Shown piece after piece: positions 40,216 through 49,220 of a stretch of DNA of 64,000 nt; positions within the stretch are counted from its first letter, which is position 1; every line of letters starts with the position of its first letter. The notes below the pieces were generated by a model. That model saw only the letters and a program-made list of their open reading frames with translations. It was not told the DNA's origin and did not search any database. Position numbers and translations under genes: made by a program. This DNA comes from Pandoraea commovens (GTDB lineage Bacteria; Pseudomonadota; Gammaproteobacteria; Burkholderiales; Burkholderiaceae). The stretch covers positions 1-64,000 of the forward strand of contig NZ_CABPSA010000012.1 in the NCBI RefSeq assembly GCF_902459615.1. The letters are read 5' to 3'.

Positions 40216-40872
40216 ATGACACGCAAATCCTGGACCGACGCCCAACGTCTGCGCGAAGAAATCGCGCTGGCGGCCGCTCGCCTTATCGCCGAAGAGGGGG
40301 CCGACTACGCCTCCGCGAAGCGCAAAGCGGCCAAGCAGGTAACGGGCGAATCGCGAATTGCTGGCGAGTTACTGCCTGATAACGACCAGATCGAAGCGGA
40401 AGTCCGGGAGTACGTGCAAATGTTCCTCTCCGATACGCAACCCGCCGAGCTGGCGCACCTGCGTCAGGTCGCACTGACCGTGATGACAGAGCTGGCGCGT
40501 TACCGCCCGTTCATCACCGGTGCGGTCTATAACGGTACGGCCACTGCGCTATCCGATATCTACTTGCAGGCTTTTTGCGACAACCCCAAGGAAGTGGCCA
40601 TCGACTTGCTGAACCGGGGCATCGACTACGAAGTCTCTGAAAGCCGCCATTTCAATGGCCGGGGGATGGTCGAGACGTTGAGTTTTCTGTGGCGCGAACG
40701 TCGTCAGCAGGGCGAACCTGCGGGCGTCCATCTATCGCTCTATTCGATGGACGACATGCGCGGCGCGCTCAAAGCATCCGACGGCAATGGCCGTCCGGTC
40801 CGGGTCGACGCCGACGGGCTGCGGGCGCTGATCGCGCAGGCCGATGCCGTCAGCCATGCACCGAGTCATTGA
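40216..40872 (+). CDS. conserved protein of unknown function (beta-proteobacterial family, sometimes mislabelled as a ligase)
   Basis: 218-residue soluble protein I recognise only as a conserved family adjacent to mpl in related genomes. N-terminal helical part: LREEIALAAARLIAEEGADYASAKRKAAKQV. The central stretch FITGAVYNGTATALSDIYLQAFCDNPKEVAIDLLNRGIDYEV has a nucleotidyltransferase-like flavour (G-x-x-G then D-x-L-Q) but the match is weak. No signal or membrane segments. The ATG at 40216 is preferred over an extension of 39 codons into the divergent mpl promoter. Function not assigned. Confidence 0.75.
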   Translation: MTRKSWTDAQRLREEIALAAARLIAEEGADYASAKRKAAKQVTGESRIAGELLPDNDQIEAEVREYVQMFLSDTQPAELAHLRQVALTVMTELARYRPFITGAVYNGTATALSDIYLQAFCDNPKEVAIDLLNRGIDYEVSESRHFNGRGMVETLSFLWRERRQQGEPAGVHLSLYSMDDMRGALKASDGNGRPVRVDADGLRALIAQADAVSHAPSH

Positions 40873-40902
40873 GCGGATCGTAGGCTGACGCGCATTCACA
40901 GC

Positions 40903-40946
40903 AAAATCACGGCACAATCACGACGAAATCACGACAAAATCGCCAC
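40903..40946 (+). repeat. four imperfect 11-bp tandem repeats
   Basis: Units AAAATCACGGC, ACAATCACGAC, GAAATCACGAC and AAAATCGCCAC follow one another with an 11-bp period, about one helical turn, 70-113 bp upstream of the tlpA-like gene. They lie between the end of the conserved unknown gene and that start. Possible protein-binding iterons; could equally be slippage. Confidence 0.7.
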
Positions 40947-41015
40947 TAATTCTTCGCAATTACCGTTCGTCTTTCGTTTACCGTCTTATCCCGGCACTTC
41001 CGCCTTCTATCCATC

Positions 41016-41540
41016 ATGGCAAAACGCATCGTTATTCTGGTGATTCTGGCTCTCGTCGGGCTGGCAGGCGGATTCTGGCTCGGCCACCGCAACCAGCCGG
41101 CACCGAGCGCTTCGGACGCCGCCGTCGCTCAACTGCTCGCTACCCGCCTGCCCGACCTGAAGGGCAACGATCAGGCCATCTCTCAATGGAAGGGGAAGAC
41201 GCTGGTGGTGAACTTCTGGGCGCCGTGGTGCGGGCCGTGCGTCGAGGAAATGCCCGATTTGCAGGCGCTCTCTGCCGAGTTCGGAACGAAAAACGTGCAA
41301 TTTGTCGGCATCGGTATCGATACGGCTCAGAACATGATTGCGTTCGAGCAAAAGGTGAAAGTGGACTATCCGCTGCTCGTGGCAGGTTATGCCGGTACGG
41401 ACCTGGCCCGCGCACTCGGCAACAAGGCGGGCGCATTGCCCTTTACTGTCGTCGTCGATCCGCAGGGCCGCGTGCATTATGAGAAGCTGGGCCGCATTAC
41501 GTCGGACGAGGTCCGCACTGCGCTCAAACCACTCATCTGA
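41016..41540 (+). CDS. TlpA/ResA-like periplasmic thiol-disulfide oxidoreductase
   Basis: 174-residue membrane-anchored thioredoxin-fold protein. An uncleaved anchor or signal lies at residues about 4-22 (RIVILVILALVGLAGGFWLG). The catalytic motif is WCGPC (Cys72, Cys75). The fold ends with the cis-Pro segment ALPFTVVVDPQGRV. The N-terminus keeps it in the periplasm, probably reducing disulfides, perhaps in cytochrome c maturation (a ccsA homologue is elsewhere in the window). It is separated from aroQ by about 145 bp containing a 7-bp hairpin (41575-41594). Confidence 0.9.
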   Translation: MAKRIVILVILALVGLAGGFWLGHRNQPAPSASDAAVAQLLATRLPDLKGNDQAISQWKGKTLVVNFWAPWCGPCVEEMPDLQALSAEFGTKNVQFVGIGIDTAQNMIAFEQKVKVDYPLLVAGYAGTDLARALGNKAGALPFTVVVDPQGRVHYEKLGRITSDEVRTALKPLI

Positions 41541-41574
41541 CCCTAACACGGTGGGAGGGGGATCCCGCGAAGCC

Positions 41575-41594
41575 CCGCCGGACGTGACCGGCGG
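41575..41594 (+). terminator. hairpin downstream of the tlpA-like gene
   Basis: CCGCCGG / CCGGCGG 7-bp stem with a 6-base loop, 34 bp after the stop. No T run follows, so a role as intrinsic terminator is doubtful. Confidence 0.3.
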
Positions 41595-41686
41595 TCCTCC
41601 GAGGGGCAGTCCCTATTTCGCCCCACTGGACAAAATCCACCAACTGGCGTTTAATTGCGCCCAATTTCGTGAAATTTGATTCGCCG

Positions 41687-42133
41687 ATGCCTCACCGCAT
41701 TCTCGTGCTCCACGGCCCCAACCTGAACCTGCTCGGTACTCGCGAGCCGGAGGTGTACGGTCGCACGACGCTGGCCGACATCGACTCCGCCCTTGTGGCG
41801 CAGGCCCAGACGGCGGGTGCCGAGGTGGCGACATTCCAAAGCAATCACGAAGGCGCACTGGTTGACCGGATTCAGGCGGCGCGCGGTGAGTCGATCGACT
41901 TCATCGTCATCAACCCGGCGGCCTACACCCACACGAGCGTGGCAATTCGCGACGCGTTGGCCGGGGTAGGCATCCCGTTCGTCGAAGTTCACCTCTCGAA
42001 CGTTCATGCGCGCGAAGCCTTCCGGCATCACTCGTACTTTTCCGATATTGCGCAAGGTGTGATCTGCGGCCTGGGCTGGCGCGGGTATACCTACGCACTC
42101 GATTTTGCCCTGCGGCGACTCGCCGGCGGGTAG
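41687..42133 (+). CDS. aroQ: 3-dehydroquinate dehydratase, type II
   Basis: 148-residue dodecameric enzyme of the shikimate pathway. The start [21 protein letters not shown] contains the active-site Tyr loop, followed by [13 protein letters not shown] and the catalytic His in [11 protein letters not shown], and [22 protein letters not shown] chose the ATG at 41687; a GTG at 41669 extends by 6 codons. It precedes accB-accC on the same strand, a common grouping in proteobacteria. Confidence 0.97.
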   Translation: MPHRILVLHGPNLNLLGTREPEVYGRTTLADIDSALVAQAQTAGAEVATFQSNHEGALVDRIQAARGESIDFIVINPAAYTHTSVAIRDALAGVGIPFVEVHLSNVHAREAFRHHSYFSDIAQGVICGLGWRGYTYALDFALRRLAGG

Positions 42134-42203
42134 TCCTCTCACACCCCATTTCCTCTCGCGGGACGTTGCGCCCGCGTCGATACAGAATCAAGGAGCTTCC
42201 TTC

Positions 42204-42665
42204 ATGGATTTGCGCAAACTCAAGACGTTGATCGACCTCGTGGCCGAATCGGGTATTTCCGAACTCGAAGTCACCGAAGGCGAAGGCAAGGTCCGCATCG
42301 TCAAGGCACCGCCGCAAGTGATCGCCGCCCCGATGCAGATGGCCATGCCGGCCGCCATGCCGCAAGTCGCTGCGCAAGCTCCCGTCGGATCGCCCGCCGC
42401 CGCAGCGCCTGCTGCACCGGCACTGCCGCAAGGCCACATTGTGACGTCGCCGATGGTCGGTACGTTCTACCGCGCCCCGTCGCCGGGTGCCGATCCGTTC
42501 GCGCAAGTCGGCGACTCGGTCAAGGAAGGCCAGACGCTGTGCATCATCGAAGCGATGAAGCTGCTCAACGAGATCGAGTCGGACAAGGCCGGCGTGATCA
42601 AGGAAATCCTCGTCGAGAACGGTCAGGCCGTGGAATACGGTCAACCGCTGTTCGTGATCGGCTAA
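42204..42665 (+). CDS. accB: acetyl-CoA carboxylase biotin carboxyl carrier protein
   Basis: 153-residue biotin carrier. The N-terminal [18 protein letters not shown] is the standard start, a Pro/Ala-rich hinge lies at about residues 40-85, and the biotinylated Lys is Lys119 in [10 protein letters not shown]. The ATG at 42204 has an AAGGAGC ribosome site. It is followed by accC after 97 bp and preceded by aroQ. The two form the first step of fatty acid synthesis. Confidence 0.97.
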   Translation: MDLRKLKTLIDLVAESGISELEVTEGEGKVRIVKAPPQVIAAPMQMAMPAAMPQVAAQAPVGSPAAAAPAAPALPQGHIVTSPMVGTFYRAPSPGADPFAQVGDSVKEGQTLCIIEAMKLLNEIESDKAGVIKEILVENGQAVEYGQPLFVIG

Positions 42666-42762
42666 TGCCGGTTGTCGGACGCTCCGCCCGCAGCCTTCGG
42701 CCGCGTGGCGACATGAAGCGTCCGGCCCCGCTCCTCTCCCCTTACGGGCAGGACTGCACATA

Positions 42763-44124
42763 ATGTTTGAAAAAATTCTCATCGCCAACCGCGGCGAAAT
42801 CGCTCTGCGCGTCCAGCGCGCGTGCCGCGAGATGGGCATCAAGACCGTCGTGGTCTATTCCGAAGCCGACAAGGAAGCGAAGTACGTCAAGCTCGCCGAC
42901 GAAGCGGTCTGTATCGGTCCGGCTCCCTCGCCGCTGAGCTATCTGAACATGCCTGCGCTGATCAGCGCGGCGGAAGTGACGGACGCCCAGGCGATTCACC
43001 CGGGTTACGGCTTCCTCTCCGAAAATGCCGACTTCGCCGAGCGCGTCGAGCAATCGGGCTTCACGTTCATCGGTCCGCGCCCCGAAACCATTCGCCTGAT
43101 GGGCGACAAGGTGTCGGCCAAGCAGACGATGATCAAGACCGGCGTGCCGTGCGTGCCGGGCTCTGAAGGCGCGTTGCCCGACGATCCGAAGGAAATCGTG
43201 CGCATTGCACGTCAGGTCGGTTATCCGGTGATTATCAAGGCAGCAGGCGGCGGCGGTGGTCGCGGCATGCGCGTGGTGCACACGGAAGCGGCGCTCGTGA
43301 ACGCGGTCAACATGACGCGCGAAGAAGCCGGTCGTGCCTTCGGCAACCCGGAAGTCTATATGGAGAAGTTCCTCGAGAACCCGCGCCATATCGAAATCCA
43401 GATTCTCGCCGACAAGCACAAGCAAGCGATCTGGCTGGGTGAGCGCGACTGCTCCATGCAGCGTCGTCACCAGAAGGTGATCGAAGAAGCTACGGCACCG
43501 CTGATCCCGCGTCGTCTGATCGAGCGCATTGGCGATCGTTGCGCCGACGCGTGCAAGAAGATGGGCTACGTCGGTGCCGGTACGTTCGAGTTCCTGTACG
43601 AGAACGGCGAGTTCTACTTCATCGAAATGAACACGCGTGTGCAGGTTGAACACCCGGTCACGGAGATGATCACGGGCGTCGACATCGTTCAGGAGCAGAT
43701 TCGCATCGCGGCTGGTGAAAAGCTCGCCTACCGTCAGCGCGACATCGAGTTCCGTGGCCACGCCATCGAATGCCGTATCAACGCCGAAGATCCGTTCAAG
43801 TTCACGCCGTCGCCGGGTCGCATCACCGCCTGGCATATGCCGGGTGGCCCCGGCATCCGCGTCGACACGCACGCTTATAACGGCTACTTCGTGCCGCCGA
43901 ACTACGACTCGATGATCGGCAAGCTGATCGCTTACGGCGCAACGCGCGAGCAGGCGATCCGCCGCATGCGCGTGGCCCTGTCGGAAATCGTGGTCGAAGG
44001 TATCCAGACGAACATCCCGTTGCACCGGGAACTGATGCTCGACGCCAAGTTCGTCGAAGGCGGCACGAGCATTCACTATCTGGAACACAAGCTGGCGCAG
44101 AAGTCTGCCGTCGGCGGCAATTAA
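42763..44124 (+). CDS. accC: acetyl-CoA carboxylase biotin carboxylase subunit
   Basis: 453-residue ATP-grasp enzyme that carboxylates biotin on AccB. Motifs: [23 protein letters not shown]-binding loop [45 protein letters not shown] (catalytic Arg) and [13 protein letters not shown]. Length 453 is close to the usual 449. Co-transcribed with accB, and followed by prmA after 27 bp. Confidence 0.98.
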   Translation: MFEKILIANRGEIALRVQRACREMGIKTVVVYSEADKEAKYVKLADEAVCIGPAPSPLSYLNMPALISAAEVTDAQAIHPGYGFLSENADFAERVEQSGFTFIGPRPETIRLMGDKVSAKQTMIKTGVPCVPGSEGALPDDPKEIVRIARQVGYPVIIKAAGGGGGRGMRVVHTEAALVNAVNMTREEAGRAFGNPEVYMEKFLENPRHIEIQILADKHKQAIWLGERDCSMQRRHQKVIEEATAPLIPRRLIERIGDRCADACKKMGYVGAGTFEFLYENGEFYFIEMNTRVQVEHPVTEMITGVDIVQEQIRIAAGEKLAYRQRDIEFRGHAIECRINAEDPFKFTPSPGRITAWHMPGGPGIRVDTHAYNGYFVPPNYDSMIGKLIAYGATREQAIRRMRVALSEIVVEGIQTNIPLHRELMLDAKFVEGGTSIHYLEHKLAQKSAVGGN

Positions 44125-44151
44125 GTCGTTAATTCGTAGGAATCACTCGCT

Positions 44152-45057
44152 ATGTATCGCGAACTCGTCGTAGAAGTTGCCCGCGCCCAGGCCGAGGCCC
44201 TGTCAGACGCCCTGCTCGATCTGGGCGTGCTGTCGGTCTCCGTGGAAGACGCGGATGCCGACACGCCCGACGAGCAACCGATGTTCGGCGAGCCGGGTCT
44301 GACCCCGCCGGACACTGCGTGGCAACGCTCGCGCGTGGTCGCGCTGGTGGGGGAAGATCAGGACGCCGCCGTGCTGCTCGCGGCGGCAGTCAATGAATTG
44401 GGACTCGCCGAGTCGCCTGCCTTCACATTGCGTGACGTGGAGGAACAGGACTGGGTGCGTCTGACGCAATCGCAGTTCGAGCCGATGCAGATCGGCCAGC
44501 GGATCTGGGTCGTGCCGTCGTGGCACGACGCACCCGACACCGACGCCCTCATCCTCGAACTCGACCCTGGTCTGGCCTTCGGCACCGGTAGCCATCCGAC
44601 AACGCGCCTTTGCATGGAGTGGCTCGAACAGCACGTGCAGACGGGTCAGTCGTTGCTCGACTATGGGTGCGGCTCGGGCATCCTGGCGATTCTCGCGCGC
44701 AAGTGCGGCGCCGATCCGGTCATCGGTATCGACATCGATCCGCAAGCCGTCGAATCCGCCCGCTACAACAGCGAACGCAATCACGCGCAGGTCGAATACG
44801 GTTTGCCCGACGATCTGCGTGACGGTCAGTTCAACATCGTGGTCGCCAATATTCTGTCGAATCCGCTCAAGCTGCTCGCGTCGATGTTGACGTCTCGTGT
44901 GGCCCCGGGTGGACGGCTCGCGCTGTCCGGCGTGCTGGAACGACAGGCCGATGAGGTGATCGCCGCCTACGCGCCCTATATGAAGATGTCGGTCTGGCGC
45001 GCTCACGACGGCTGGGTCTGCCTGCACGGGCAGGCTGCCACCGGGTCCGTAGATTAA
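44152..45057 (+). CDS. prmA: ribosomal protein L11 methyltransferase
   Basis: 301-residue SAM-dependent enzyme that trimethylates L11. The N-terminal recognition domain includes [36 protein letters not shown]-binding motifs follow: [55 protein letters not shown]. The C-terminal part has the Prm[13 protein letters not shown] segment. It follows accC by 27 bp and precedes the DUF3426 gene. Confidence 0.96.
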   Translation: MYRELVVEVARAQAEALSDALLDLGVLSVSVEDADADTPDEQPMFGEPGLTPPDTAWQRSRVVALVGEDQDAAVLLAAAVNELGLAESPAFTLRDVEEQDWVRLTQSQFEPMQIGQRIWVVPSWHDAPDTDALILELDPGLAFGTGSHPTTRLCMEWLEQHVQTGQSLLDYGCGSGILAILARKCGADPVIGIDIDPQAVESARYNSERNHAQVEYGLPDDLRDGQFNIVVANILSNPLKLLASMLTSRVAPGGRLALSGVLERQADEVIAAYAPYMKMSVWRAHDGWVCLHGQAATGSVD

Positions 45058-45126
45058 CCGCCCGCCCGCCGCGCTGCCGCACGCGATGCGCCCGATGCGA
45101 CGAGTCCAACGAGTCCCCCGAGCCTC

Positions 45127-46197
45127 ATGACCCAGTCCTCGCGCGTTCTCGCTACCCGCTGCCCTCACTGCCACACCGTTTTTCGCGTTGTCGCGGATCA
45201 GCTCAAGCTGCGCGACGGCCTCGTGCGTTGCGGCCACTGCCGTGAGGTGTTCGACGGACGCGCGTATCTCTGTGATCCGCCAGCCGAGGACACCCCGCCC
45301 GCATCCTCATCACCCGGCGCGACGCCGGACGCTGCGTCGGCAACCTCAACGGCAACACGCCCCTCCACGCATGAAGGTGCATCGTCATCTTCACCGTTCT
45401 CACCGTCTTCAACGTCCTCATCGTCCGCAGCCATCAGCGAAAAGCCGGTGCCGGAGATGCTGACGCCCACGGCCATCGCCGCGCTGCTCGGCTCGCCCGA
45501 CGAAAGCCGCGCGCAGATGCAGCACGGCCCGGGCCGTTATATGGACGACGACGATCCGACGGTGCTTACCGCGCCGACGGCCTCGCCTTCCTTACGCGCG
45601 GAAACGCACCCCCGTTCCACCGTCGCGGACAAGCGCCCCGGCGCGGCGCGCGTGATCTGGCGCGTGCTCATGACGTTGGCCGTCATCGCGCTGCTCTGCC
45701 AATGGGCATGGATCGAGCGTGCTGCGCTCGTCGACCGTATACCGGCATTGCACGGCGTGTTCGCCGCGATCGGCCGTCCGATGCACGTGGCGGTCGGGCT
45801 GCCGCGCCAGCCGGACATGATCCAGATTTCGAGCGTGACGTTGGTGACCGACGCCATCGGCAGCAACGACGACAGCGGCGTCGCGTCGGCAGCTACCGCC
45901 AGCGACGCTTCCGCAGCACCTGCCGACGCCCCGACCGACAGCGTACCGATGACGCTCACCGTCTTCGTACGCAACGAAGCCGACTATGCACTGGCCTGGC
46001 CGTCGCTCGAACTGACGCTCTCGGATATCGACGGAAAGCCGGTCGTGCGTCGCGTTTTTTCAGCGAACGACTACGTAACCGGGGCAACCCTGCGCGATGC
46101 CGGTCTGGCACCACGCAGCGAACGCACGATTCGGTTACGATTGTCGGCGCAGGCAGCGCTAGCCAGTAATTACCGGGTGCTCGCGTTCTATCCCTGA
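45127..46197 (+). CDS. zinc-ribbon and DUF3426 domain protein
   Basis: 356-residue protein. An MJ0042-type zinc ribbon is at the N-terminus (CPHCHTVFRVVADQLKLRDGLVRCGHCREVFDG, two CxxC pairs about residues 14-41). A long Ser/Pro/Ala/Thr-rich linker follows (about residues 50-175), then one membrane segment (VIWRVLMTLAVIALLCQWAWI, about residues 178-198), and a C-terminal periplasmic DUF3426 domain with VFVRNEADYALAWPSLELTLSD. Function of this family is unknown; it is regularly placed between prmA and tpx in Burkholderiales. The linker is poor in conserved residues. Confidence 0.85.
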   Translation: MTQSSRVLATRCPHCHTVFRVVADQLKLRDGLVRCGHCREVFDGRAYLCDPPAEDTPPASSSPGATPDAASATSTATRPSTHEGASSSSPFSPSSTSSSSAAISEKPVPEMLTPTAIAALLGSPDESRAQMQHGPGRYMDDDDPTVLTAPTASPSLRAETHPRSTVADKRPGAARVIWRVLMTLAVIALLCQWAWIERAALVDRIPALHGVFAAIGRPMHVAVGLPRQPDMIQISSVTLVTDAIGSNDDSGVASAATASDASAAPADAPTDSVPMTLTVFVRNEADYALAWPSLELTLSDIDGKPVVRRVFSANDYVTGATLRDAGLAPRSERTIRLRLSAQAALASNYRVLAFYP

Positions 46198-46229
46198 TAG
46201 CGCTGTTGCACTCAACCTAGGAGATATAG

Positions 46230-46730
46230 ATGTCCCAAGTCACGCTCGGGGGCAACCCCATCGAAGTCGACGGCCAGTTCCCGCAAAAGGGTCAGACCGC
46301 ACCGGCGCTGAAGCTGGTCAACGCAAAACTGGCAGACGTCACGCTCGACGACTTCGCTGGCAAGCGCAAAGTCCTCAACATCGTGCCGAGCCTCGACACG
46401 CCGACGTGCGCTACGTCGACCCGCAAGTTCAACGAAGCCGCCGGCAAGCTCGACAACACCGTCGTGCTCGTGATCTCGGCTGACCTGCCGTTCGCAATGA
46501 GCCGCTTCTGCGCCACCGAAGGTCTGAACAACGTCGTCACGCTCTCGACCATGCGCGGTCGCGAGTTCCTCAAGGACTACGGTGTTGCCATCACGACCGG
46601 CCCGCTCGCCGGTGTGTCGGCACGTGCTGTAGTCGTGCTCGACGCCGACAACCGCGTCGTGCACTCGGAGCTGGTGCCGGAAATCAAGAACGAACCGAAT
46701 TACGACGCTGCGCTCGCCGCACTGTCCTGA
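46230..46730 (+). CDS. tpx: thiol peroxidase Tpx
   Basis: 166-residue atypical 2-Cys peroxiredoxin that reduces peroxides with thioredoxin. The peroxidatic Cys lies in [15 protein letters not shown] and the resolving Cys in RFCATEGL; the catalytic Thr-Cys pattern is intact. It has a TAGGAGATATAG ribosome site. Periplasmic location, as in E. coli, is not signalled by sequence here. It ends the prmA/DUF3426/tpx run. Confidence 0.97.
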   Translation: MSQVTLGGNPIEVDGQFPQKGQTAPALKLVNAKLADVTLDDFAGKRKVLNIVPSLDTPTCATSTRKFNEAAGKLDNTVVLVISADLPFAMSRFCATEGLNNVVTLSTMRGREFLKDYGVAITTGPLAGVSARAVVVLDADNRVVHSELVPEIKNEPNYDAALAALS

Positions 46731-46861
46731 TCCGATCGCTGAAAATCGACTTGCCTTAATCGAGGGCTCATTGTTGGCTGGTATAAATCACCCGACATAA
46801 ACCGTCTTTCATAGGCGAGTCGAACCGCATTTGCAGCATACGCAGTCTTTGTCTTACCCGA

Positions 46862-46894
46862 GCCGGTGCCGCCAATGCGCCGGCGCGTTTTTGT
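46862..46894 (+). terminator. terminator-like hairpin between tpx and PfkB kinase
   Basis: GCCGGTGC / GCGCCGGC 8-bp stem (one G-T pair), 7-base loop, followed after GCG by five T residues. Lies 132 bp past the tpx stop and about 90 bp before the kinase start. It may end tpx, a short leader RNA, or both. Confidence 0.55.
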
Positions 46895-46981
46895 CCAGCG
46901 GCCCAAGACAGCGCGACTGGTCATCACCGTCTGCCGTCTTCTGCTGGCGCTCCCCCGCTTACTTTTCGCAAGGACTTTCCC

Positions 46982-47917
46982 GTGACTACCGTGATCTGCG
47001 GCTCGCTGGCCTACGACAACATCATGACGTTCGAAGGTCGCTTCGGCGAGCACATCCTGCCTGATCAGGTGCACATCCTGAACGTCAGCTTCCTCGTGCC
47101 GACAATGCGTCGCAACTTCGGCGGCTGCGCCGGCAACATCGGCTACAGCCTGCATCTGCTGGGTGGCTCGCCGGTCGTCATGGCGACGGTCGGTGAAGAT
47201 GGCGCCGCGTACCTTGAGCGCTTCCAGTCGCTCGGTATGACGACGGAGTTCGTGCGCACGGTCACGGACAGCATGACGGCCAATGCGATGATCACCACCG
47301 ATCTGGACAACAACCAGATCACCGCCTTTCACCCGGGGGCGATGATGTTCTCGTCGCGTAACCGCGTGGCCGATGCAAAGGGCGCCACGCTCGGCATCGT
47401 CGCACCGGACGCCTCGGACGCCATGCTCACGCACGCCGAAGGTTTCGCCGCTGCGGGCGTGCCGTTCATGTTCGATCCGGGTCAGGGCCTGCCGATTCTG
47501 TCGCCTGAGGCACTGCGTCGCATGGTGGAACTTGCCACGTATCTGGCGGTCAACGACTACGAAGCCAAGCTCCTCTGCACGAAGACCGGATGGTCGATGG
47601 AAGATCTCCAGTCGCGTGTCGAGGCACTTGTCGTCACGCGCGGAGAACACGGGGCCCAGATCTTCGCCGGCGGCAAGCAACACGACATTCCTGCCGTGCC
47701 CGCCAAGCGTGTCGTCGACCCGACCGGATGCGGCGACGCGTTCCGTGGCGGTTTGCTGTATGGCATCGAAAAGGGCCTCGACTGGCCGACGACCGGCCGC
47801 CTGGCCAGCCTGATGGGTTCGCTCAAGATTGCCGAGCAGGGTCCGCAGACGTATGCACCGACGCGCTCGGAAATCGAAGCGCAATATGAAGAAGCGTTCG
47901 GCCACCGCTTCGAATGA
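46982..47917 (+). CDS. PfkB-family carbohydrate kinase (adenosine kinase-like)
   Basis: 311-residue ribokinase-fold kinase. The Gly-Gly N-terminal binding region is FGGCAGNIGYSLHLLGGSPVVMATVG, and the catalytic signature DPTGCGDAFRGGLLYG lies near the C-terminus. The N-terminal SLAYDNIMTFEGRF resembles adenosine/ribokinase group members. It starts with GTG at 46982. Substrate (adenosine, sugar) is not determined. A SlyB-like lipoprotein follows after 19 bp. Confidence 0.88.
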   Translation: MTTVICGSLAYDNIMTFEGRFGEHILPDQVHILNVSFLVPTMRRNFGGCAGNIGYSLHLLGGSPVVMATVGEDGAAYLERFQSLGMTTEFVRTVTDSMTANAMITTDLDNNQITAFHPGAMMFSSRNRVADAKGATLGIVAPDASDAMLTHAEGFAAAGVPFMFDPGQGLPILSPEALRRMVELATYLAVNDYEAKLLCTKTGWSMEDLQSRVEALVVTRGEHGAQIFAGGKQHDIPAVPAKRVVDPTGCGDAFRGGLLYGIEKGLDWPTTGRLASLMGSLKIAEQGPQTYAPTRSEIEAQYEEAFGHRFE

Positions 47918-47936
47918 TTTGACGAAAGGCATAACG

Positions 47937-48416
47937 ATGGCACGACTCACCACACCGCTAATCATCCTCGCCGCTGCGGCGTCGCTCACACTGTCCGCCT
48001 GCACGGCGTTCGGCCCGAGCAACTCGGCAAGCGTCTACAACAGCCGTCAGGCGCAACGCGAACAGGTCGTGCGAATGGGCACGGTCGAATCGGTGCGTCC
48101 GGTCACGATCGATAGCAGCAACGGTGACCCGGGCATTCTGGGCATCGCCGGTGGCGGCGCGCTCGGCGCCATTGGCGGCAGCGCCATCGGTGGCGGTCGC
48201 GGTTCGATTGCGACGGGCATCGTCGGGGGTATTCTCGGTGCGGTGGCCGGTCAGGCCATCGAGAGCCGCGTGAGCAAGAAGGCCGGTCTCGAGATCACCG
48301 TGCGTCTGGACAACGGTGAATTGCGCGCGATTACTCAGGATGCCGACGAGGCATTCCAGCCGGGTCAGCGCGTGCGCCTGCTCTCGAGCGGCGGCGTGAC
48401 GCGTGTAACGCACTAA
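47937..48416 (+). CDS. SlyB-like glycine-zipper outer-membrane lipoprotein
   Basis: 159-residue lipoprotein. Signal ends at lipobox LSAC (Cys22). The middle has a glycine-zipper two-TM motif GIAGGGALGAIGGSAIGGGRGSIATGIVGGILGAVAGQAIES. The C-terminal part has EITVRLDNGELRAITQDADEAFQPGQRVRLLSSGG. This is the 17-kDa surface antigen / SlyB type, associated with envelope stress in enterics. The ATG at 47937 with an upstream AAAGGC site is chosen over a longer open frame. It follows the PfkB kinase by 19 bp and is followed by a strong terminator. Confidence 0.92.
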   Translation: MARLTTPLIILAAAASLTLSACTAFGPSNSASVYNSRQAQREQVVRMGTVESVRPVTIDSSNGDPGILGIAGGGALGAIGGSAIGGGRGSIATGIVGGILGAVAGQAIESRVSKKAGLEITVRLDNGELRAITQDADEAFQPGQRVRLLSSGGVTRVTH

Positions 48417-48434
48417 GGCGACACGTCACACCGA

Positions 48435-48465
48435 AAAAATGGGCGACTTCGGGTCGCCCATTTTT
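48435..48465 (+). terminator. intrinsic terminator of the SlyB-like gene
   Basis: Perfect 13-bp stem AAAAATGGGCGAC / GTCGCCCATTTTT, 5-base loop, 18 bp after the stop codon. Confidence 0.92.
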
Positions 48466-48479
48466 GTTTGGCCATGAAA

Positions 48480-48515
48480 AAACCCGCTGTGACGATCACT
48501 CATCACAGCGGGTTT
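48480..48515 (-). terminator. intrinsic terminator of the histone H1-like gene
   Basis: AAACCCGCTGTGA / TCACAGCGGGTTT 13-bp stem; on the minus strand the stem is followed by a T run. It lies 66 bp beyond the histone stop codon. Confidence 0.88.
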
Positions 48516-48581
48516 CGGACCGGGTAGGCCTACCCGATCAGAAGACACCTAAGTGCCTTGGTTCCTGCATCGGCACTCGGA

Positions 48582-49220
48582 TTACGGACGGCTGCCGGTC
48601 GGGAACGGCCATGCCGCTGCCGGGTTCAGTGCCGTCTTCGGTGCAGCAGCGGGTGCTGCGGCCGGAGCAGCAGCAGGCTTAGCGGCAACCTTCTTGACGG
48701 CCGGCTTCTTCGCAGCAGGCTTCTTCGCGGCAGGCTTCGCAGCGGCCTTCTTCGCAGCAGGCTTAGCAGCAGCCTTCTTTGCAGCAGGCTTCTTGGCAGC
48801 AGCCTTCTTCGCAGCCGGCTTCTTGGCAGCAACTGCCTTCTTCGCGGCCGGCTTCTTGGCAGCAACCTTCTTCACCGCTGCTTTCTTGGCGGCCGGCTTC
48901 TTGGCGGCAACCTTCTTCACTGCTGCCTTCTTGGCAACCGGCTTCTTGGCGGCAACCTTCTTCACCGCTGCCTTCTTGGCGACCGGCTTCTTAGCGGCAA
49001 CCTTCTTCACCGCTGCCTTCTTGGCGACCGGCTTCTTGGCGGCAACCTTCTTTGCTGCCGGCTTCTTAGCGGCAACAGCCTTCTTCGCTACCGGCTTCTT
49101 GGCAGCGACAGCCTTCTTCGCTACCGGCTTCTTGGCGGCGGCCTTCTTTGCAACGGGCTTCTTGGCGACAGCTTTCTTAGCCGCCGGCTTCTTGGCAACA
49201 GCCTTCTTAATCGTAGCCAT
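48582..49220 (-). CDS. histone H1-like Lys/Ala/Pro-rich DNA-binding protein
   Basis: 212-residue extremely basic protein made mostly of AAKK, PVAKK and PAAKK units, similar to Bordetella BpH1/BpH2 and other Hc1-like proteins of beta-proteobacteria. The unit [15 protein letters not shown] (15 residues, 45 bp) recurs nearly intact three times in the middle; other PAAKKAA units surround it. A neutral C-terminal tail of about 30 residues (with Ala/Pro and PFPTG) closes it. It probably binds and compacts DNA. The repeat tract could vary in length between strains. AAGGAG ribosome site precedes the ATG. Confidence 0.9.
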   Translation of the reverse strand: MATIKKAVAKKPAAKKAVAKKPVAKKAAAKKPVAKKAVAAKKPVAKKAVAAKKPAAKKVAAKKPVAKKAAVKKVAAKKPVAKKAAVKKVAAKKPVAKKAAVKKVAAKKPAAKKAAVKKVAAKKPAAKKAVAAKKPAAKKAAAKKPAAKKAAAKPAAKKAAAKPAAKKPAAKKPAVKKVAAKPAAAPAAAPAAAPKTALNPAAAWPFPTGSRP

